The translations under genes were made by a program, and so were the position numbers. Positions 9,512 to 18,429 of a stretch of 64,000 bases of DNA are shown here, piece after piece. The notes beneath the pieces were generated by a model, which saw nothing but the letters and a program-made list of their open reading frames with translations, was not told the DNA's origin and did no database searches. The DNA comes from Pseudoalteromonas sp. H105 (GTDB lineage Bacteria > Pseudomonadota > Gammaproteobacteria > Enterobacterales > Alteromonadaceae): assembly GCF_001469215.1 (NCBI RefSeq), contig NZ_LOFH01000003.1:310001-374000 (forward strand). The letters run 5' to 3'. How positions within the stretch are numbered: position 1 is the first letter of the stretch; every line of letters begins with the position of its first letter.

Positions 9512-10168
9512 ATGACTTTACAGGCAATATTATTTGATATGGACGGCACCTTGGTTGATTCTGAAAGTGCGCACTTTAATTGCTGGAATGACATTTTAAC
9601 CGAGTATGGCATTCGTTATGAAGAAGATGAGTTTTGTCAGCGTTTTTCAGGTAAAGCGACTGTAGAAGCTGCCAAAGAAGTCGTTGTATATTATAACTTA
9701 GCAATTACACCGCAAGCGCTTGCACAAAGAAAGCATGATTATTTTAATGCGTTTGTCACAACCCACTTACCCCCCCTTATGCCATTTGCAAAAGAAACCT
9801 TACTCGCGGTTAAACAAAGTGGTTTAAAGGTGGCATTAGTGACAGGGAGTGCAAGAAATGAAGCCTTACCTATTCTTAAAGGGTATGGTTTCTATGAACT
9901 GTTTGACTGTGTCGTAACGAAGAATGATGTGGTAAACCCAAAACCTGCGGGAGATCCATACCTTTTAGCGTTAAAACAGCTTGGCTTATCAGCTAATGAA
10001 GCTATCGCTGTTGAAGATACTCACACCGGAGTAACCGCGGCATACAACGCAGGTGTTGAAGTGGTAGCGGTGCCTAACAATCATACAATGAAGCATGATT
10101 TTACTCATGCTGCTATGAAGTTACATTCATTAAAAGAGTTTTTGCAATGGGTACAAAGTAAACTATAG
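9512..10168 (+). CDS. HAD-superfamily phosphatase / phosphoglucomutase-like hydrolase
   Basis: A 218-residue cytoplasmic HAD hydrolase of subfamily IA with an alpha-helical cap between motifs I and II, the layout of beta-phosphoglucomutase and phosphosugar phosphatases. Motif I is LFDMDGTLVDS with nucleophile Asp9 and acid/base Asp11; motif II is VTGSARN; motif III Lys lies in KPAGDPY; motif IV is VEDTHTG. Substrate cannot be read. I use the second ATG (9512) because AAGGA at 9501-9505 is then six bases upstream; with the first ATG at 9506 it would touch the start codon. A periplasmic DNA ligase gene follows 30 bp downstream. Confidence 0.88.
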   Translation: MTLQAILFDMDGTLVDSESAHFNCWNDILTEYGIRYEEDEFCQRFSGKATVEAAKEVVVYYNLAITPQALAQRKHDYFNAFVTTHLPPLMPFAKETLLAVKQSGLKVALVTGSARNEALPILKGYGFYELFDCVVTKNDVVNPKPAGDPYLLALKQLGLSANEAIAVEDTHTGVTAAYNAGVEVVAVPNNHTMKHDFTHAAMKLHSLKEFLQWVQSKL

Positions 10169-10198
10169 TTTATTTATCCCAACAGTAAGGACACATCA

Positions 10199-11065
10199 AT
10201 GGATAAAGGATTTATTACATTATTTTATTTAGGGTTATTAGCGGTAAGTTTTAACGTTGTTGCAGACCCTGTATCAGACATTAATACAAAGCCATCAGTG
10301 CAGTTGGCGCATGTTTATGATGACTCAACAGTTGAAAATATCACGGAATATTTGGTGAGTGAAAAATTTGATGGTGTTAGAGCTATTTGGACTGGAACAC
10401 AATTTGTCACGCGTAATGGGAATGCCATCTATGCGCCTCGGTGGTTTAGTGAGGTGCTGCCTAACGTATGGCTTGATGGCGAGTTATGGACTAAGCGTGG
10501 AGATTTTGCCGCGCTGAGCGGCATCGTCAGAACGATAGACCCAGTAGACTCAGATTGGCAAAAAGTGAGATACCGTATATTTGATATGCCCGATCAAACT
10601 AATCCATTCTATATCCGTTATAAAAACTATTTGCATCTTGTACGCACAATAAATAAACCGCATATTAGCGCTGTAGAACAACATCAGTTTACTTCAAACC
10701 AAGCATTAACAGACTATTTTGACGTTATCACACACAAAGGGGGAGAGGGACTGATGCTCCATTTAGCAAATTCGATGCATCAAGCTGGTCGTTCTTCAGC
10801 TCTACTAAAGCTTAAGCCTTATTTTGACGAAGAGGCAACAGTCATTGCTCACCACCCAGGTAAAGGAAAGTACCATGGGATGCTTGGTGCTTTAGAAGTA
10901 AAAAATGACGCGGGGATTGTATTTAAGGTAGGCACAGGGTTTAGTAATAAACAAAGGCAATACCCCCCAGCCATTGGCGCTCGTGTTACCTATCGATATC
11001 ATGGTTATACAAAAAATGGCCTTCCACGCTTTGCCAGTTTTTTACGAGAGCGTTCAAGTGAATAG
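10199..11065 (+). CDS. Periplasmic ATP-dependent DNA ligase, LigE type
   Basis: A 288-residue minimal ATP-dependent DNA ligase with an N-terminal signal peptide (about residues 1-22, VVA|DP). Nucleotidyltransferase motif I is EKFDGVR with the adenylated Lys56; motif III is WLDGELW, motif IV EGLMLH and motif V LLKLKPYFDEEA. A short OB domain ends the protein; there is no DNA-binding or nuclease domain. LigE enzymes of Gram-negative bacteria such as Neisseria and Haemophilus are periplasmic and tied to DNA uptake or extracellular DNA. TAAGGA precedes the ATG. The neighbours (HAD phosphatase, Hsp70-like gene) give no hint of function. Confidence 0.9.
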   Translation: MDKGFITLFYLGLLAVSFNVVADPVSDINTKPSVQLAHVYDDSTVENITEYLVSEKFDGVRAIWTGTQFVTRNGNAIYAPRWFSEVLPNVWLDGELWTKRGDFAALSGIVRTIDPVDSDWQKVRYRIFDMPDQTNPFYIRYKNYLHLVRTINKPHISAVEQHQFTSNQALTDYFDVITHKGGEGLMLHLANSMHQAGRSSALLKLKPYFDEEATVIAHHPGKGKYHGMLGALEVKNDAGIVFKVGTGFSNKQRQYPPAIGARVTYRYHGYTKNGLPRFASFLRERSSE

Positions 11066-11128
11066 TGTTTTATAAAGGTGCTAATTATGCTAAATTGCGC
11101 GGCCTTTTGGTCGTGAATGTGGTGAAGC

Positions 11129-12496
11129 ATGGTAGTTGGTTTTGATTATGGTAGTTCGAATTGTGCAATGGGTGTGATGGGGGAAAGCAACCTTGTTGAA
11201 CTTGTGCCATTAGAGCAAGGTAAGCATTACTTGCCATCAACTCTTTACACTCACCATAGCGCATTGGTCGTTGATTTTGTTGCTAAAAACCTAACTGGCA
11301 CCCCCTTCGAACACGATTATAAAAGCCAACGCCAAGCCTTGCTAAATACATTGCCGCGTATAAAATCAGATCTTGATTTAGCCGTTAATGAGCAAAGTTT
11401 ATTTATTGGCCGTGAAGCTATTAACGAGTATGTGCAATTTCCTGAAGAAGGTTACTTTGTTAAATCACCGAAGTCATTTTTTGGCGCAACGGGCTTAAAG
11501 CAAGGGCAAATCAATTTTTTTGAAGATATTGCAACAGCAATGATTTTAAAAATAAAACAACGCGCTGAAGCTTCCTTGCAACAATCCTTAACACATACGG
11601 TGATAGGCCGCCCAGTTAATTTTCAGGCTGTGGGTGGGGAAGAGTCAAATCAGCAAGCCATTGGTATCCTAGAACGTGCCGCTAAACGTGCAGGATTTAA
11701 AGACGTTGCATTTTTATATGAGCCTTTAGCTGCAGGAATTGATTACGAAAGTAATTTAACGCAAAACCAAAAAGTACTCGTAGTTGATATTGGTGGTGGT
11801 ACGAGTGATTGCTCATTTGTGCAAATGGGCCCTGACTTCCGTGGTAACAGCGATCGCGATAATGACTTTTTAGCCCACAGCGGTAAACGTATCGGTGGAA
11901 ACGACCTTGATATTGCGCTGAGCTATCACGGTTTAATGCCATTATTAGGCCTTGGGAGTGCGTTTAAATCGGGCTTACCATTGCCTAATCAACCTTTTTG
12001 GCAGGCATGTAAAATTAATGATGTTAATTTACAAAGCCAATTTTACGCACAAGCACATACTCGTGAGCTTATAACTGCGCTTCGTGATGTAAACGAACCT
12101 GCTCTTTTCCAACGCTTAATTAATTTACAGCAAAATAAACAGGGGCATCAGTTAGTGCAACAAGGCGAAGCCGCTAAAATAGCTTTATCGTCTGAGCAAA
12201 GCTTTAACTGCAATTTAGACTTTCTAGCGACGGATTTATCTAAAATATTGAATTTAAGTGACCTAGCGTTAGCTGTTGACGACTCCATAAATCAAATAGT
12301 AACCCTAGCTAAAGAGGCGATTAAAGAGGCAGGCGTTGTACCAGACGTAATTTATTTAACCGGGGGCAGTGCGCAGTCACCGCTAATAAAAGCGGCGCTT
12401 AAACAACACTTAGGTGATATTAATCTAGTGAACGGCGATCACTTTGGTAGTGTTACCGCCGGCCTAACCAAATGGGCAAATATGATTTATAAGTAA
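11129..12496 (+). CDS. yegD: YegD-type Hsp70-like chaperone
   Basis: A 455-residue protein of the Hsp70/actin fold, matching the YegD family in length (E. coli about 450). ATP-binding motifs are phosphate-1 GFDYGSSNCAMGV near the N terminus, phosphate-2 VVDIGGGTSDCSF at about residue 215, and the adenosine motif YLTGGSAQSPLI near residue 410. It has only the nucleotide-binding half plus a short insertion and lacks a canonical substrate-binding domain and lid. The biological role of YegD is not established. The last codons and stop lie inside a hairpin shared with the convergent mgsA gene. Confidence 0.88.
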   Translation: MVVGFDYGSSNCAMGVMGESNLVELVPLEQGKHYLPSTLYTHHSALVVDFVAKNLTGTPFEHDYKSQRQALLNTLPRIKSDLDLAVNEQSLFIGREAINEYVQFPEEGYFVKSPKSFFGATGLKQGQINFFEDIATAMILKIKQRAEASLQQSLTHTVIGRPVNFQAVGGEESNQQAIGILERAAKRAGFKDVAFLYEPLAAGIDYESNLTQNQKVLVVDIGGGTSDCSFVQMGPDFRGNSDRDNDFLAHSGKRIGGNDLDIALSYHGLMPLLGLGSAFKSGLPLPNQPFWQACKINDVNLQSQFYAQAHTRELITALRDVNEPALFQRLINLQQNKQGHQLVQQGEAAKIALSSEQSFNCNLDFLATDLSKILNLSDLALAVDDSINQIVTLAKEAIKEAGVVPDVIYLTGGSAQSPLIKAALKQHLGDINLVNGDHFGSVTAGLTKWANMIYK

Positions 12497-12515
12497 GCAG
12501 ATGCTTACTTATAAA
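12486..12515. terminator. Two-way hairpin overlapping the ends of yegD and mgsA
   Basis: A perfect 13-bp inverted repeat, TTTATAAGTAAGC (12486-12498) and GCTTACTTATAAA (12503-12515), with loop AGAT. Both stop codons lie inside the stem (yegD TAA 12494-12496; mgsA TAA on the minus strand at 12509-12511). The stem is AT-rich and no T run follows, so termination strength is uncertain. Confidence 0.55.
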
Positions 12516-12973
12516 TCTACTTGCCGAGTTGCGAGGTATTTTTCGTAATCCGGTAAGGTACGCTCAAGCTCACTATTCATTAACGTTGAGCTTAATAGCA
12601 TATCCGCACTGACTTCATTACAGGCAACGGGAATATTCCATACCGCAGCCAGTCTTAGTAACGCTTTAACATCTGGGTCATGTGGCTGTGATGCAAGTGG
12701 GTCCCAAAAGAAGATAAGCATATGCACTTCATGCTCGGCAATCTTTGCTCCTAACTGTTGATCGCCACCCATAGGACCGCTCAATAGTTTTACAACGTTC
12801 AATCCTGTGGTGCGTTCGATTAAATGTCCTGTGGTGCCTGTGCCATACAATGTATGTTGACTAAGGCTAGCGCGGTGTTTTTTACACCATGCTTGAAGGG
12901 CCGCTTTTTTACCATCATGGGCAACCAAAGCGATATTTTTATGCGCTGGGAGTGACTGTAATTTTTGTTCCAT
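12509..12973 (-). CDS. mgsA: Methylglyoxal synthase
   Basis: A 154-residue cytoplasmic enzyme converting dihydroxyacetone phosphate to methylglyoxal and phosphate, an overflow route when phosphate is scarce or sugar phosphates build up. The conserved blocks are all present: NIALVAHDGKK at the N terminus, TLYGTGTTGHLI, the phosphate-binding LLSGPMGGDQQLGA, and DPLASQPHDPDVKALLR with the catalytic Asp/His region. Length matches E. coli MgsA (152 residues). The gene follows the LysE-type exporter by 17 bp on the same strand and is probably co-transcribed with it; it is convergent with yegD. Confidence 0.95.
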   Translation of the reverse strand: MEQKLQSLPAHKNIALVAHDGKKAALQAWCKKHRASLSQHTLYGTGTTGHLIERTTGLNVVKLLSGPMGGDQQLGAKIAEHEVHMLIFFWDPLASQPHDPDVKALLRLAAVWNIPVACNEVSADMLLSSTLMNSELERTLPDYEKYLATRQVDL

Positions 12974-12990
12974 ATTGACTCTTATTGTTA

Positions 12991-13626
12991 TTACATCAGT
13001 AGATTAATGGCCAGTGCGATAAACACGACGCCTGTTATACGATCAATCCAAACTTGGCTCTGCGGGTGTGATCTAAAATAGTCGGCAATTTTGTCACCAA
13101 AGTAAATATATGTGCAGTCGATAGGAAAAGCAAAAAGCGGGTAGAGTAAGCCAAAAAATGCCAGCTGAAATGTGGTTGAACTCGACAATGTCGGATCAAC
13201 AAACTGCGGTATAAAAGCAATAAAAAACAGCGCCACTTTTGGGTTAAGCACCTCTGTCATCATCGCTTGTAACATTACATTACTTTTCTTCTTTGTATTA
13301 ACGTGAGGCTTATCTTCACTTTCACACGTTGGCTTGCTTAATGTGCTTTTTAGTATGGTGATACCTAAATAGCAAAGATAGGCAGCGCCAGCATACTGCA
13401 CTGTCGCATAGGCTGTCTCAGAGGCTTTTAAGATAGCTGTTAAACCAACTACGGCAAATAGCGTATGTACTACGCCGCCAAGTGCAAAACCAAATGCACT
13501 TTGTAAACCCGCTGCACGACCATTAGCAAAGGTTTGCGCCATAAGAAATGCATTAGAGGGGCCTGGAGCAACAGCAATTAAAAAGCTTGCCGCTAGGAAG
13601 GATAGTAAAAATTCAACGTTTATCAT
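12991..13626 (-). CDS. LysE/RhtB family amino-acid exporter
   Basis: A 211-residue membrane protein with six predicted helices and the RhtB/LysE signature near the N terminus (AVAPGPSNAFLMAQT) and the repeated glycine patterns GFALGGVVHTL and YLCYLGI. Members export amino acids such as threonine, homoserine, leucine or lysine. Substrate cannot be read. A cytoplasmic loop at about 115-130 is rich in lysine and asparagine, variable in this family. The gene is the first of a probable two-gene unit with mgsA. The ribosome binding site before the ATG is weak. Confidence 0.85.
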   Translation of the reverse strand: MINVEFLLSFLAASFLIAVAPGPSNAFLMAQTFANGRAAGLQSAFGFALGGVVHTLFAVVGLTAILKASETAYATVQYAGAAYLCYLGITILKSTLSKPTCESEDKPHVNTKKKSNVMLQAMMTEVLNPKVALFFIAFIPQFVDPTLSSSTTFQLAFFGLLYPLFAFPIDCTYIYFGDKIADYFRSHPQSQVWIDRITGVVFIALAINLLM

Positions 13627-13681
13627 TGCGGCTGTGTGTTATTTTAATGAGCCTTATCTTAACAAGCTTTTAGTAAAAGAA

Positions 13682-13703
13682 AAAGCGAGCCTGAGCTCGC
13701 TTT
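13682..13703 (-). terminator. Rho-independent terminator of the S8 protease gene
   Basis: AAAGCGAGC (13682-13690), loop CTGA, GCTCGCTTT (13695-13703). On the minus strand the stem is followed by TTTTCTTTT, and it lies 20 bp after the protease stop. Confidence 0.85.
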
Positions 13704-13723
13704 ATATGCTTGGATTAACAGTA

Positions 13724-15562
13724 TTAGAAATTAACCGTTGAGTTGTTAGAGCATACGCTAGTGCTTTGCGCTTCACAGACTTGATAAGTGTAGCTGCCGC
13801 CACCTTTGCTTGAAATAACATCTGTGTAACTATTTGCGTTGGCAACAGTCGACACTTTTACACCATTGCTGTATACATCAACTTGGCTTGTGGTTGCTCC
13901 ACTCCAGCTAAGGTCAATGTATTTAGTACCTTTAGATTTATACCCTGAAGCTGATAAGCTAATGTCATCATTACCAGGGGGTGTTACACCCCCCTCGTCA
14001 CCACCCGCACAGCCATTTGCAGTTAAATAAGCATCGGCATCAGCGGCTTTAACAATACCGTGACCAAAGTATACATCGTGACCAGTCGCGCCTTGATCTT
14101 CTGCGGTTGCTTTAAGTGCATCACGAATTTCAGTCCCTGTACACTCAGGATGCAAAGACCAAACGAGCGCAGCAATACCTGAAACAGCAGGAGTGGCCAT
14201 TGATGTACCGCTCATAAATCCATAATCACTCGCACCAATAGTAATGTTAATACTGGCACTGTTAAGTAGAGCATTACGATCCTCAAATGCAGCGCCTACA
14301 GCCGGTATCGATGTGTTATTGGTATCACCCAGCGTCGCATATAACATACCTGCCTCGTTGTTAATGATAACCGCGCCAGTACCACCTGAGTTTTCACAGT
14401 TTGCTACTTTGTCGTAAAAAGAGATGTTACCACGGTCAATTAAGCATATTTTACCGGCTGCGTCAGTATCAATGCTTTCGCCGGTACCCATGAAATAGGC
14501 AGCAGCAGTGGCTTGACCTGAGTTTTCCATTGCTGATGAATCAAATGCAACATTATCAGCAGATAAGTTAGCTGCAGTTGCCATCCCTGCAGGGTAGGTT
14601 GATAACGTATCTACACCTCCTGCAGTGACTTCTACACAGATTGTTTCGTCATTTGTAGCACGTTTCCCTCGGCCAGATGAGCAGCTAGGAAACTGAGAGA
14701 AGTCAGCAATTTGATTATTGGCGTCATTTGCGCCAATCATCATCACAGAAGGGTATCCAGCTGGGTAGGAGCGTACATTGTTACCGTCATTGCCTGCAGC
14801 CGCAACAACTAACCCGCCTGCATTGGTGAAAGCGTCGAATGCATTTGATTCTGTGCTATTTGAACCGCCACCGCCTAAACTCATACTGATGATGTTTGCG
14901 CCAGCTTGCGAGCATAAGTTTGCTGCTTGAGCTAAATCAGATGAGTACCCCCATCCTTCAGCATTAAATACTTTGATTATATGCATAGCAACACCAGGTG
15001 CCATACCCACAACACCCAAATTATTATCAGCAGCACCAATTGTACCGGCTACATGAGTACCATGAGGGCCGCCATTATCAAACCAATTACCAGTACCTGA
15101 ATCATTATCCCCCGTGATATTGCCCCAAATAAAATCAGGGTTTGAGCTATCTAGACCAGAATCAATAACACATACTTTCATACCTGCATTCGCGTCAAAT
15201 GTCAGTTGGTCAGCTTGTGATTGATAAACCGCATAAGGTGTTAGCTGTTGTTGCATTGCATTTCCAGCATCGTCGTTGTAAAACGCTGTTGGGAATCGTT
15301 TTTGATCTTCTTCGATTAATTTAATATGAGGGTTATTGAGTAATCCTTTAACGCTGGCTAAGTCATGGCCAGAAAATTCTGCTGCGATGAAACCATTGCC
15401 ATCAACTTTAAGATCTCCCCCCAGTTTTTTTGCGAGTGCTTTTACTACTCCTTTTTTATTATTATCAACTTGAATGATATATCGCTCGTTTGCTGCAGAT
15501 GCACTGCCTGCAGCAAAAAGGCCACTGATGATTACGGCTAAGGCAAGTTTATTATTTTTCAT
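13724..15562 (-). CDS. Secreted subtilisin-like serine protease (S8) with PA insert and C-terminal domain
   Basis: A 612-residue preproenzyme. Signal peptide 1-23 (SASA|AN); inhibitor-I9-like propeptide about 25-90; catalytic domain from about 110 with the triad Asp134 (VIDSGLD), His167 (HGTHVAGT) and Ser454 (MSGTSMATPAVSG), and oxyanion Asn258 (AAGND). A protease-associated insert occupies about 330-440 between the oxyanion and serine motifs. A glycine/proline linker then leads to a fibronectin/PKD-like C-terminal domain (about 525-612), probably removed on maturation or binding substrate. Such enzymes are typical extracellular proteases of Pseudoalteromonas. The gene is monocistronic, with its own terminator. 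Confidence 0.93.
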   Translation of the reverse strand: MKNNKLALAVIISGLFAAGSASAANERYIIQVDNNKKGVVKALAKKLGGDLKVDGNGFIAAEFSGHDLASVKGLLNNPHIKLIEEDQKRFPTAFYNDDAGNAMQQQLTPYAVYQSQADQLTFDANAGMKVCVIDSGLDSSNPDFIWGNITGDNDSGTGNWFDNGGPHGTHVAGTIGAADNNLGVVGMAPGVAMHIIKVFNAEGWGYSSDLAQAANLCSQAGANIISMSLGGGGSNSTESNAFDAFTNAGGLVVAAAGNDGNNVRSYPAGYPSVMMIGANDANNQIADFSQFPSCSSGRGKRATNDETICVEVTAGGVDTLSTYPAGMATAANLSADNVAFDSSAMENSGQATAAAYFMGTGESIDTDAAGKICLIDRGNISFYDKVANCENSGGTGAVIINNEAGMLYATLGDTNNTSIPAVGAAFEDRNALLNSASINITIGASDYGFMSGTSMATPAVSGIAALVWSLHPECTGTEIRDALKATAEDQGATGHDVYFGHGIVKAADADAYLTANGCAGGDEGGVTPPGNDDISLSASGYKSKGTKYIDLSWSGATTSQVDVYSNGVKVSTVANANSYTDVISSKGGGSYTYQVCEAQSTSVCSNNSTVNF

Positions 15563-15777
15563 ATTTTGTATCCCAAACGTGTATATTAGTTAATGTGTTG
15601 TTAACATTGCTTAACCATAAGTTAATAGTGGCGTAGGTACAAGGGTTATTATGCATAAAAAAGGAATAAAAAAGTCTGTTTTTTTATTTTTTATAATTAA
15701 TAATCATATCGAGATGTCTAAATGGACAAATAAAATTTAATAATTCTTATTTACAAGCTGGCTGTTGAAAATAAGGC

Positions 15778-16959
15778 TTATGATGAGCGCTGTATAAGCT
15801 GTCTAAAAAGAAGATAGCAAAAAGGGATCAGCAATAAAAAGTGAACACTAATTAATTGCGGAGTCGATAAATTAAGATATTGCGTCAAAAATACGAGCAA
15901 ACTTGCACCGCTCATTTGCATAAGTCCAATTAAAGCAGACGCAGTTCCCGCTTGTTTTGGGAATATGCTGAGCGCACCTCCAGCCGCAGAGCCTAATGTT
16001 AAAGCAAAGCCAAATGCCGCAATAAACATAGGTGTCATTAATGCCAAAGGCGTTTTTAGATTACTCAACAGTATCATCAAAAAGCCAGAGCCTATGAGTA
16101 TCAATAAACCACACTTTAACGCTTTAGTTGCATTTTTCTTTATAAATACAGGCATGGTGAAGCTTGCTAAAATACTCAGTACAGCATTGATTGTGAACCA
16201 GAAAGTGAAATCAGCAACACTTCCGCCAAGCTCTGTAATAAGCCAGCCTGGTGCCAGCGTTACAAATACCAAAATTGCAGACATGGCTACCATGCAAATT
16301 AGGCTATTAAAAAGAAAAATAGGGGTTGTTATAATTGGAATAAAGCGCCTTAAGTCGAGGATATGGCCATCGTAAACACTATCAGCAGGGCGGGTTTCCT
16401 TAAACATAAGTAAGGTAACAATAAGACCTATAAACGCAAAGCCAGCTAAAAATAGAAAATTCATGCGCCAGCCAAACTGAACTGTAAGCCAAGCACCCAA
16501 AATAGGTGCTAATGCTGGGATAAAACACACAATACCATTTAAATAAGTGATCATTTGGCCGCTTCGCTCGCTGCCAAACCTATCTCTGACAATTGCAAAG
16601 GCCACTACAAAAGTTGCACATGCTCCAAACCCTTGTACGGCACGTGCTACTAACATGGTATTGAAGTTTGGGGCAAAGTAAGCGCCTAAAGAAGCTATGC
16701 CATAAAGGCTTACGCCAACGAGCGCAACTGGTTTACGGCCAAATTTATCTGCTAGTGGGCCAGCGATTAACTGCCCAAGTCCTACCGTTAGCATGAAAAT
16801 AGCCACGGTTTGCTGAACTTGTTTTTCACCAACTTGAAACTGTTGTGCAATTGTAGGGAATGCGGGTAGATAAATATCAATTGCCAAAGGGCAAAAAATC
16901 ACAAGTAGCGCAAGGATTAATAGCAAGTTAATAGTATGTTTGGACTGGGGTGGGTACAT
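15778..16959 (-). CDS. Bcr/CflA family multidrug efflux MFS transporter
   Basis: A 393-residue major-facilitator protein with 12 predicted helices. The Bcr/CflA signature is seen in helix 1 and the following loop (PLAIDIYLPAFPTIAQQF) and in the loop 2-3 motif GPLADKFGRKPVALVG, followed by helix 4 with VARAVQGFGACA. Members act as drug/H+ antiporters (bicyclomycin, chloramphenicol, sulfonamides). AAAGGAG lies six bases before the ATG. Transcription leads away from MITE copy 2. A role in resistance is inferred from the family only. Confidence 0.87.
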   Translation of the reverse strand: MYPPQSKHTINLLLILALLVIFCPLAIDIYLPAFPTIAQQFQVGEKQVQQTVAIFMLTVGLGQLIAGPLADKFGRKPVALVGVSLYGIASLGAYFAPNFNTMLVARAVQGFGACATFVVAFAIVRDRFGSERSGQMITYLNGIVCFIPALAPILGAWLTVQFGWRMNFLFLAGFAFIGLIVTLLMFKETRPADSVYDGHILDLRRFIPIITTPIFLFNSLICMVAMSAILVFVTLAPGWLITELGGSVADFTFWFTINAVLSILASFTMPVFIKKNATKALKCGLLILIGSGFLMILLSNLKTPLALMTPMFIAAFGFALTLGSAAGGALSIFPKQAGTASALIGLMQMSGASLLVFLTQYLNLSTPQLISVHFLLLIPFCYLLFRQLIQRSS

Positions 16960-17055
16960 TCGAACTCCTTTAAAACAATATTTTAAGTGCCTTGTAGGTA
17001 AATTGAAAGCACTCTATTTATTAAAAGAAGAAAATATCTAAAGTCATCATTGTAT

Positions 17056-17367
17056 TAGGGTCTGTTTATCATTTCGGATTAAAATGTGTTCAGCTATGGG
17101 CGGTTTAATCGCGGCGCGAGGTTTGTAACCTAGTGGGCTAAGTCAAAACCGAGCGAAGCTTACGCGTTCTGATCACGCCCTTTACCACTATTCATGTAGG
17201 CAACAAAGAGTAAATTGCCCCTAGGCAGAACCCAAAGGGTTGCGCCTGTTTGGCATTGATGCTGCGTTATCGCCTATTTACGAGGAATAATCACGCCACA
17301 TAGGCGCTGCCTACCAACTACTAAACAGACTGCTGCAAACTTAACCTTGAAAGGTAAACAGCCCCTA
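17056..17367. mobile_element. MITE-like non-autonomous element, copy 2
   Basis: This 312-bp element is in the same orientation as the copy at 833-1100 and shares most of its length, including a long near-identical block (GCGGCGCGAGGTTTGTAACC onward). Left end TAGGGTCTGTTTATC; right end, read on the other strand, TAGGGGCTGTTTACC, with one change from perfect symmetry. TA flanks both ends. It carries 47 bp (17155-17201) absent from the other copy, bordered by GC dinucleotides, so either a deletion between short repeats in copy 1 or an insertion here. The remaining gap on each side (16960-17055 and 17368-17463) shows nothing else that I recognise beyond promoter-like AT-rich sequence. Confidence 0.8.
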
Positions 17368-17463
17368 ACAGTTTGCTTAACAGAATATGATGTTTTTTAG
17401 CTTTTTATAACTGGTCTGATGTGTTAGCTTTGTGATTATTAAAGCATTCACATGAGAAAAATA

Positions 17464-17937
17464 ATGAGTGAACAATCTGCAGTTTTAAAAACATGGTTAA
17501 GATTAAAGAATATGCCGTTTGGTAATTGGTTATTTACTAAGGCTGTATGTTTTAAAGCCCCTTATTTTGGTTCAATGAAACCCTATATTTTGGATTTGAA
17601 AAAGGGCTATTGTAGTGCAGTAGTAAAAAATAGGCGCAGCGTACATAATCATATCGGTACTATTCATGCGATTGCGCAATGTAATTTAGCTGAGCTATGC
17701 GCTGGCGTTATGGTTGATGCAACCGTCCCATACAAAACCCATCGCTGGATCCCTAAAGGGATGACTGTGAGTTACTTAGCTAAAGTAGATACTGACGTGA
17801 CAGCTATTGCAGAAATTCAAATGCCAAGGCAATGGTTAGATAAAGAAGATTTAGTGGTACCGGTAAGGCTTTATAACACCCGTAACGAGCTAGTTTTTAG
17901 CGCAGATATAACAATGTACATTACAAAAAAGAAATAG
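17464..17937 (+). CDS. DUF4442 hotdog-fold thioesterase-like protein
   Basis: A 157-residue soluble protein with the DUF4442 pattern, a hotdog-fold relative of acyl-CoA thioesterases. Conserved parts are the N-terminal KAPYFGSMKP, the central KNRRSVHNHIGTIHAIAQCNLAELCAG, which forms the hotdog helix with the usual Asn-His-x-Gly-Thr core, and THRWIPKGMTVSYLAKV. The substrate is unknown. I prefer the ATG at 17464 (MSEQSAV) over 17452, which adds only MRKI; neither has a strong ribosome binding site. Its stop codon directly abuts the stop of the convergent bactofilin gene. Confidence 0.8.
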   Translation: MSEQSAVLKTWLRLKNMPFGNWLFTKAVCFKAPYFGSMKPYILDLKKGYCSAVVKNRRSVHNHIGTIHAIAQCNLAELCAGVMVDATVPYKTHRWIPKGMTVSYLAKVDTDVTAIAEIQMPRQWLDKEDLVVPVRLYNTRNELVFSADITMYITKKK

Positions 17938-18429
17938 TTACTTTGTTTTCTCGGCAGATTGTTTATTGAAAAATGACAAGTCACTATCACCTGTATCTAA
18001 CACGGAAGTAAGATCAGGTTTATCATTTTCGGTGCTCTTTAGCTCGACGGTTTCTGCTTCATGGCGTTGTTTTAAGTTTCCTTCAATCGTTGCGCCAGCT
18101 TCGATACTGAGGGTATCTTGGTATATATCGCCATGTAATTCTGCGGTTTGTTCAATAATAACTTTACCCGCATTGAGTGAACCGATGATCTTTCCTTTTA
18201 CAACAACGCTATCAGCAACCACGCTACCTTCAACAACACCAGTAATACCAATCACTAACAGGCTAACACGTACATCACCATCAATTCGGCCATCGAGCTG
18301 AACTTCACCTTGGCTGGTTAAACTACCAGTGAGGCGCATATCTTCAGAAATAATAGAAGGTGTGTTGTTGGTTCTTTTTAATTGGTTACCAGTTAAACCA
18401 GTATTAGTTTGCTTTTTTTTACCGAACAC
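17938..18429 (-). CDS. Bactofilin
   Basis: A 163-residue bactofilin, a nucleotide-independent cytoskeletal protein that forms beta-helical filaments and often recruits cell-wall enzymes to a site. The core (about 27-130) shows the repeating short strands with glycine turns, such as GSLTSQGEVQLDGRIDGDV and IIGSLNAGKVIIEQTAELHG. I start at the GTG at 18429 (reads VFGKKKQ), which has TAAGG nine bases upstream and overlaps the M23 peptidase gene by 11 bp; a longer frame from 18489 would extend deep into that gene and is rejected. The C-terminal 30 residues are acidic and disordered. Overlap with the peptidase indicates coupled translation. Confidence 0.88.
   Translation of the reverse strand: MFGKKKQTNTGLTGNQLKRTNNTPSIISEDMRLTGSLTSQGEVQLDGRIDGDVRVSLLVIGITGVVEGSVVADSVVVKGKIIGSLNAGKVIIEQTAELHGDIYQDTLSIEAGATIEGNLKQRHEAETVELKSTENDKPDLTSVLDTGDSDLSFFNKQSAEKTK

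Noticed and set aside
15655-15700. A/T-only inverted repeat between the S8 protease and Bcr/CflA genes
   Set aside because: No G-C pairs, so it would not form a stable terminator; probably a base-composition effect.
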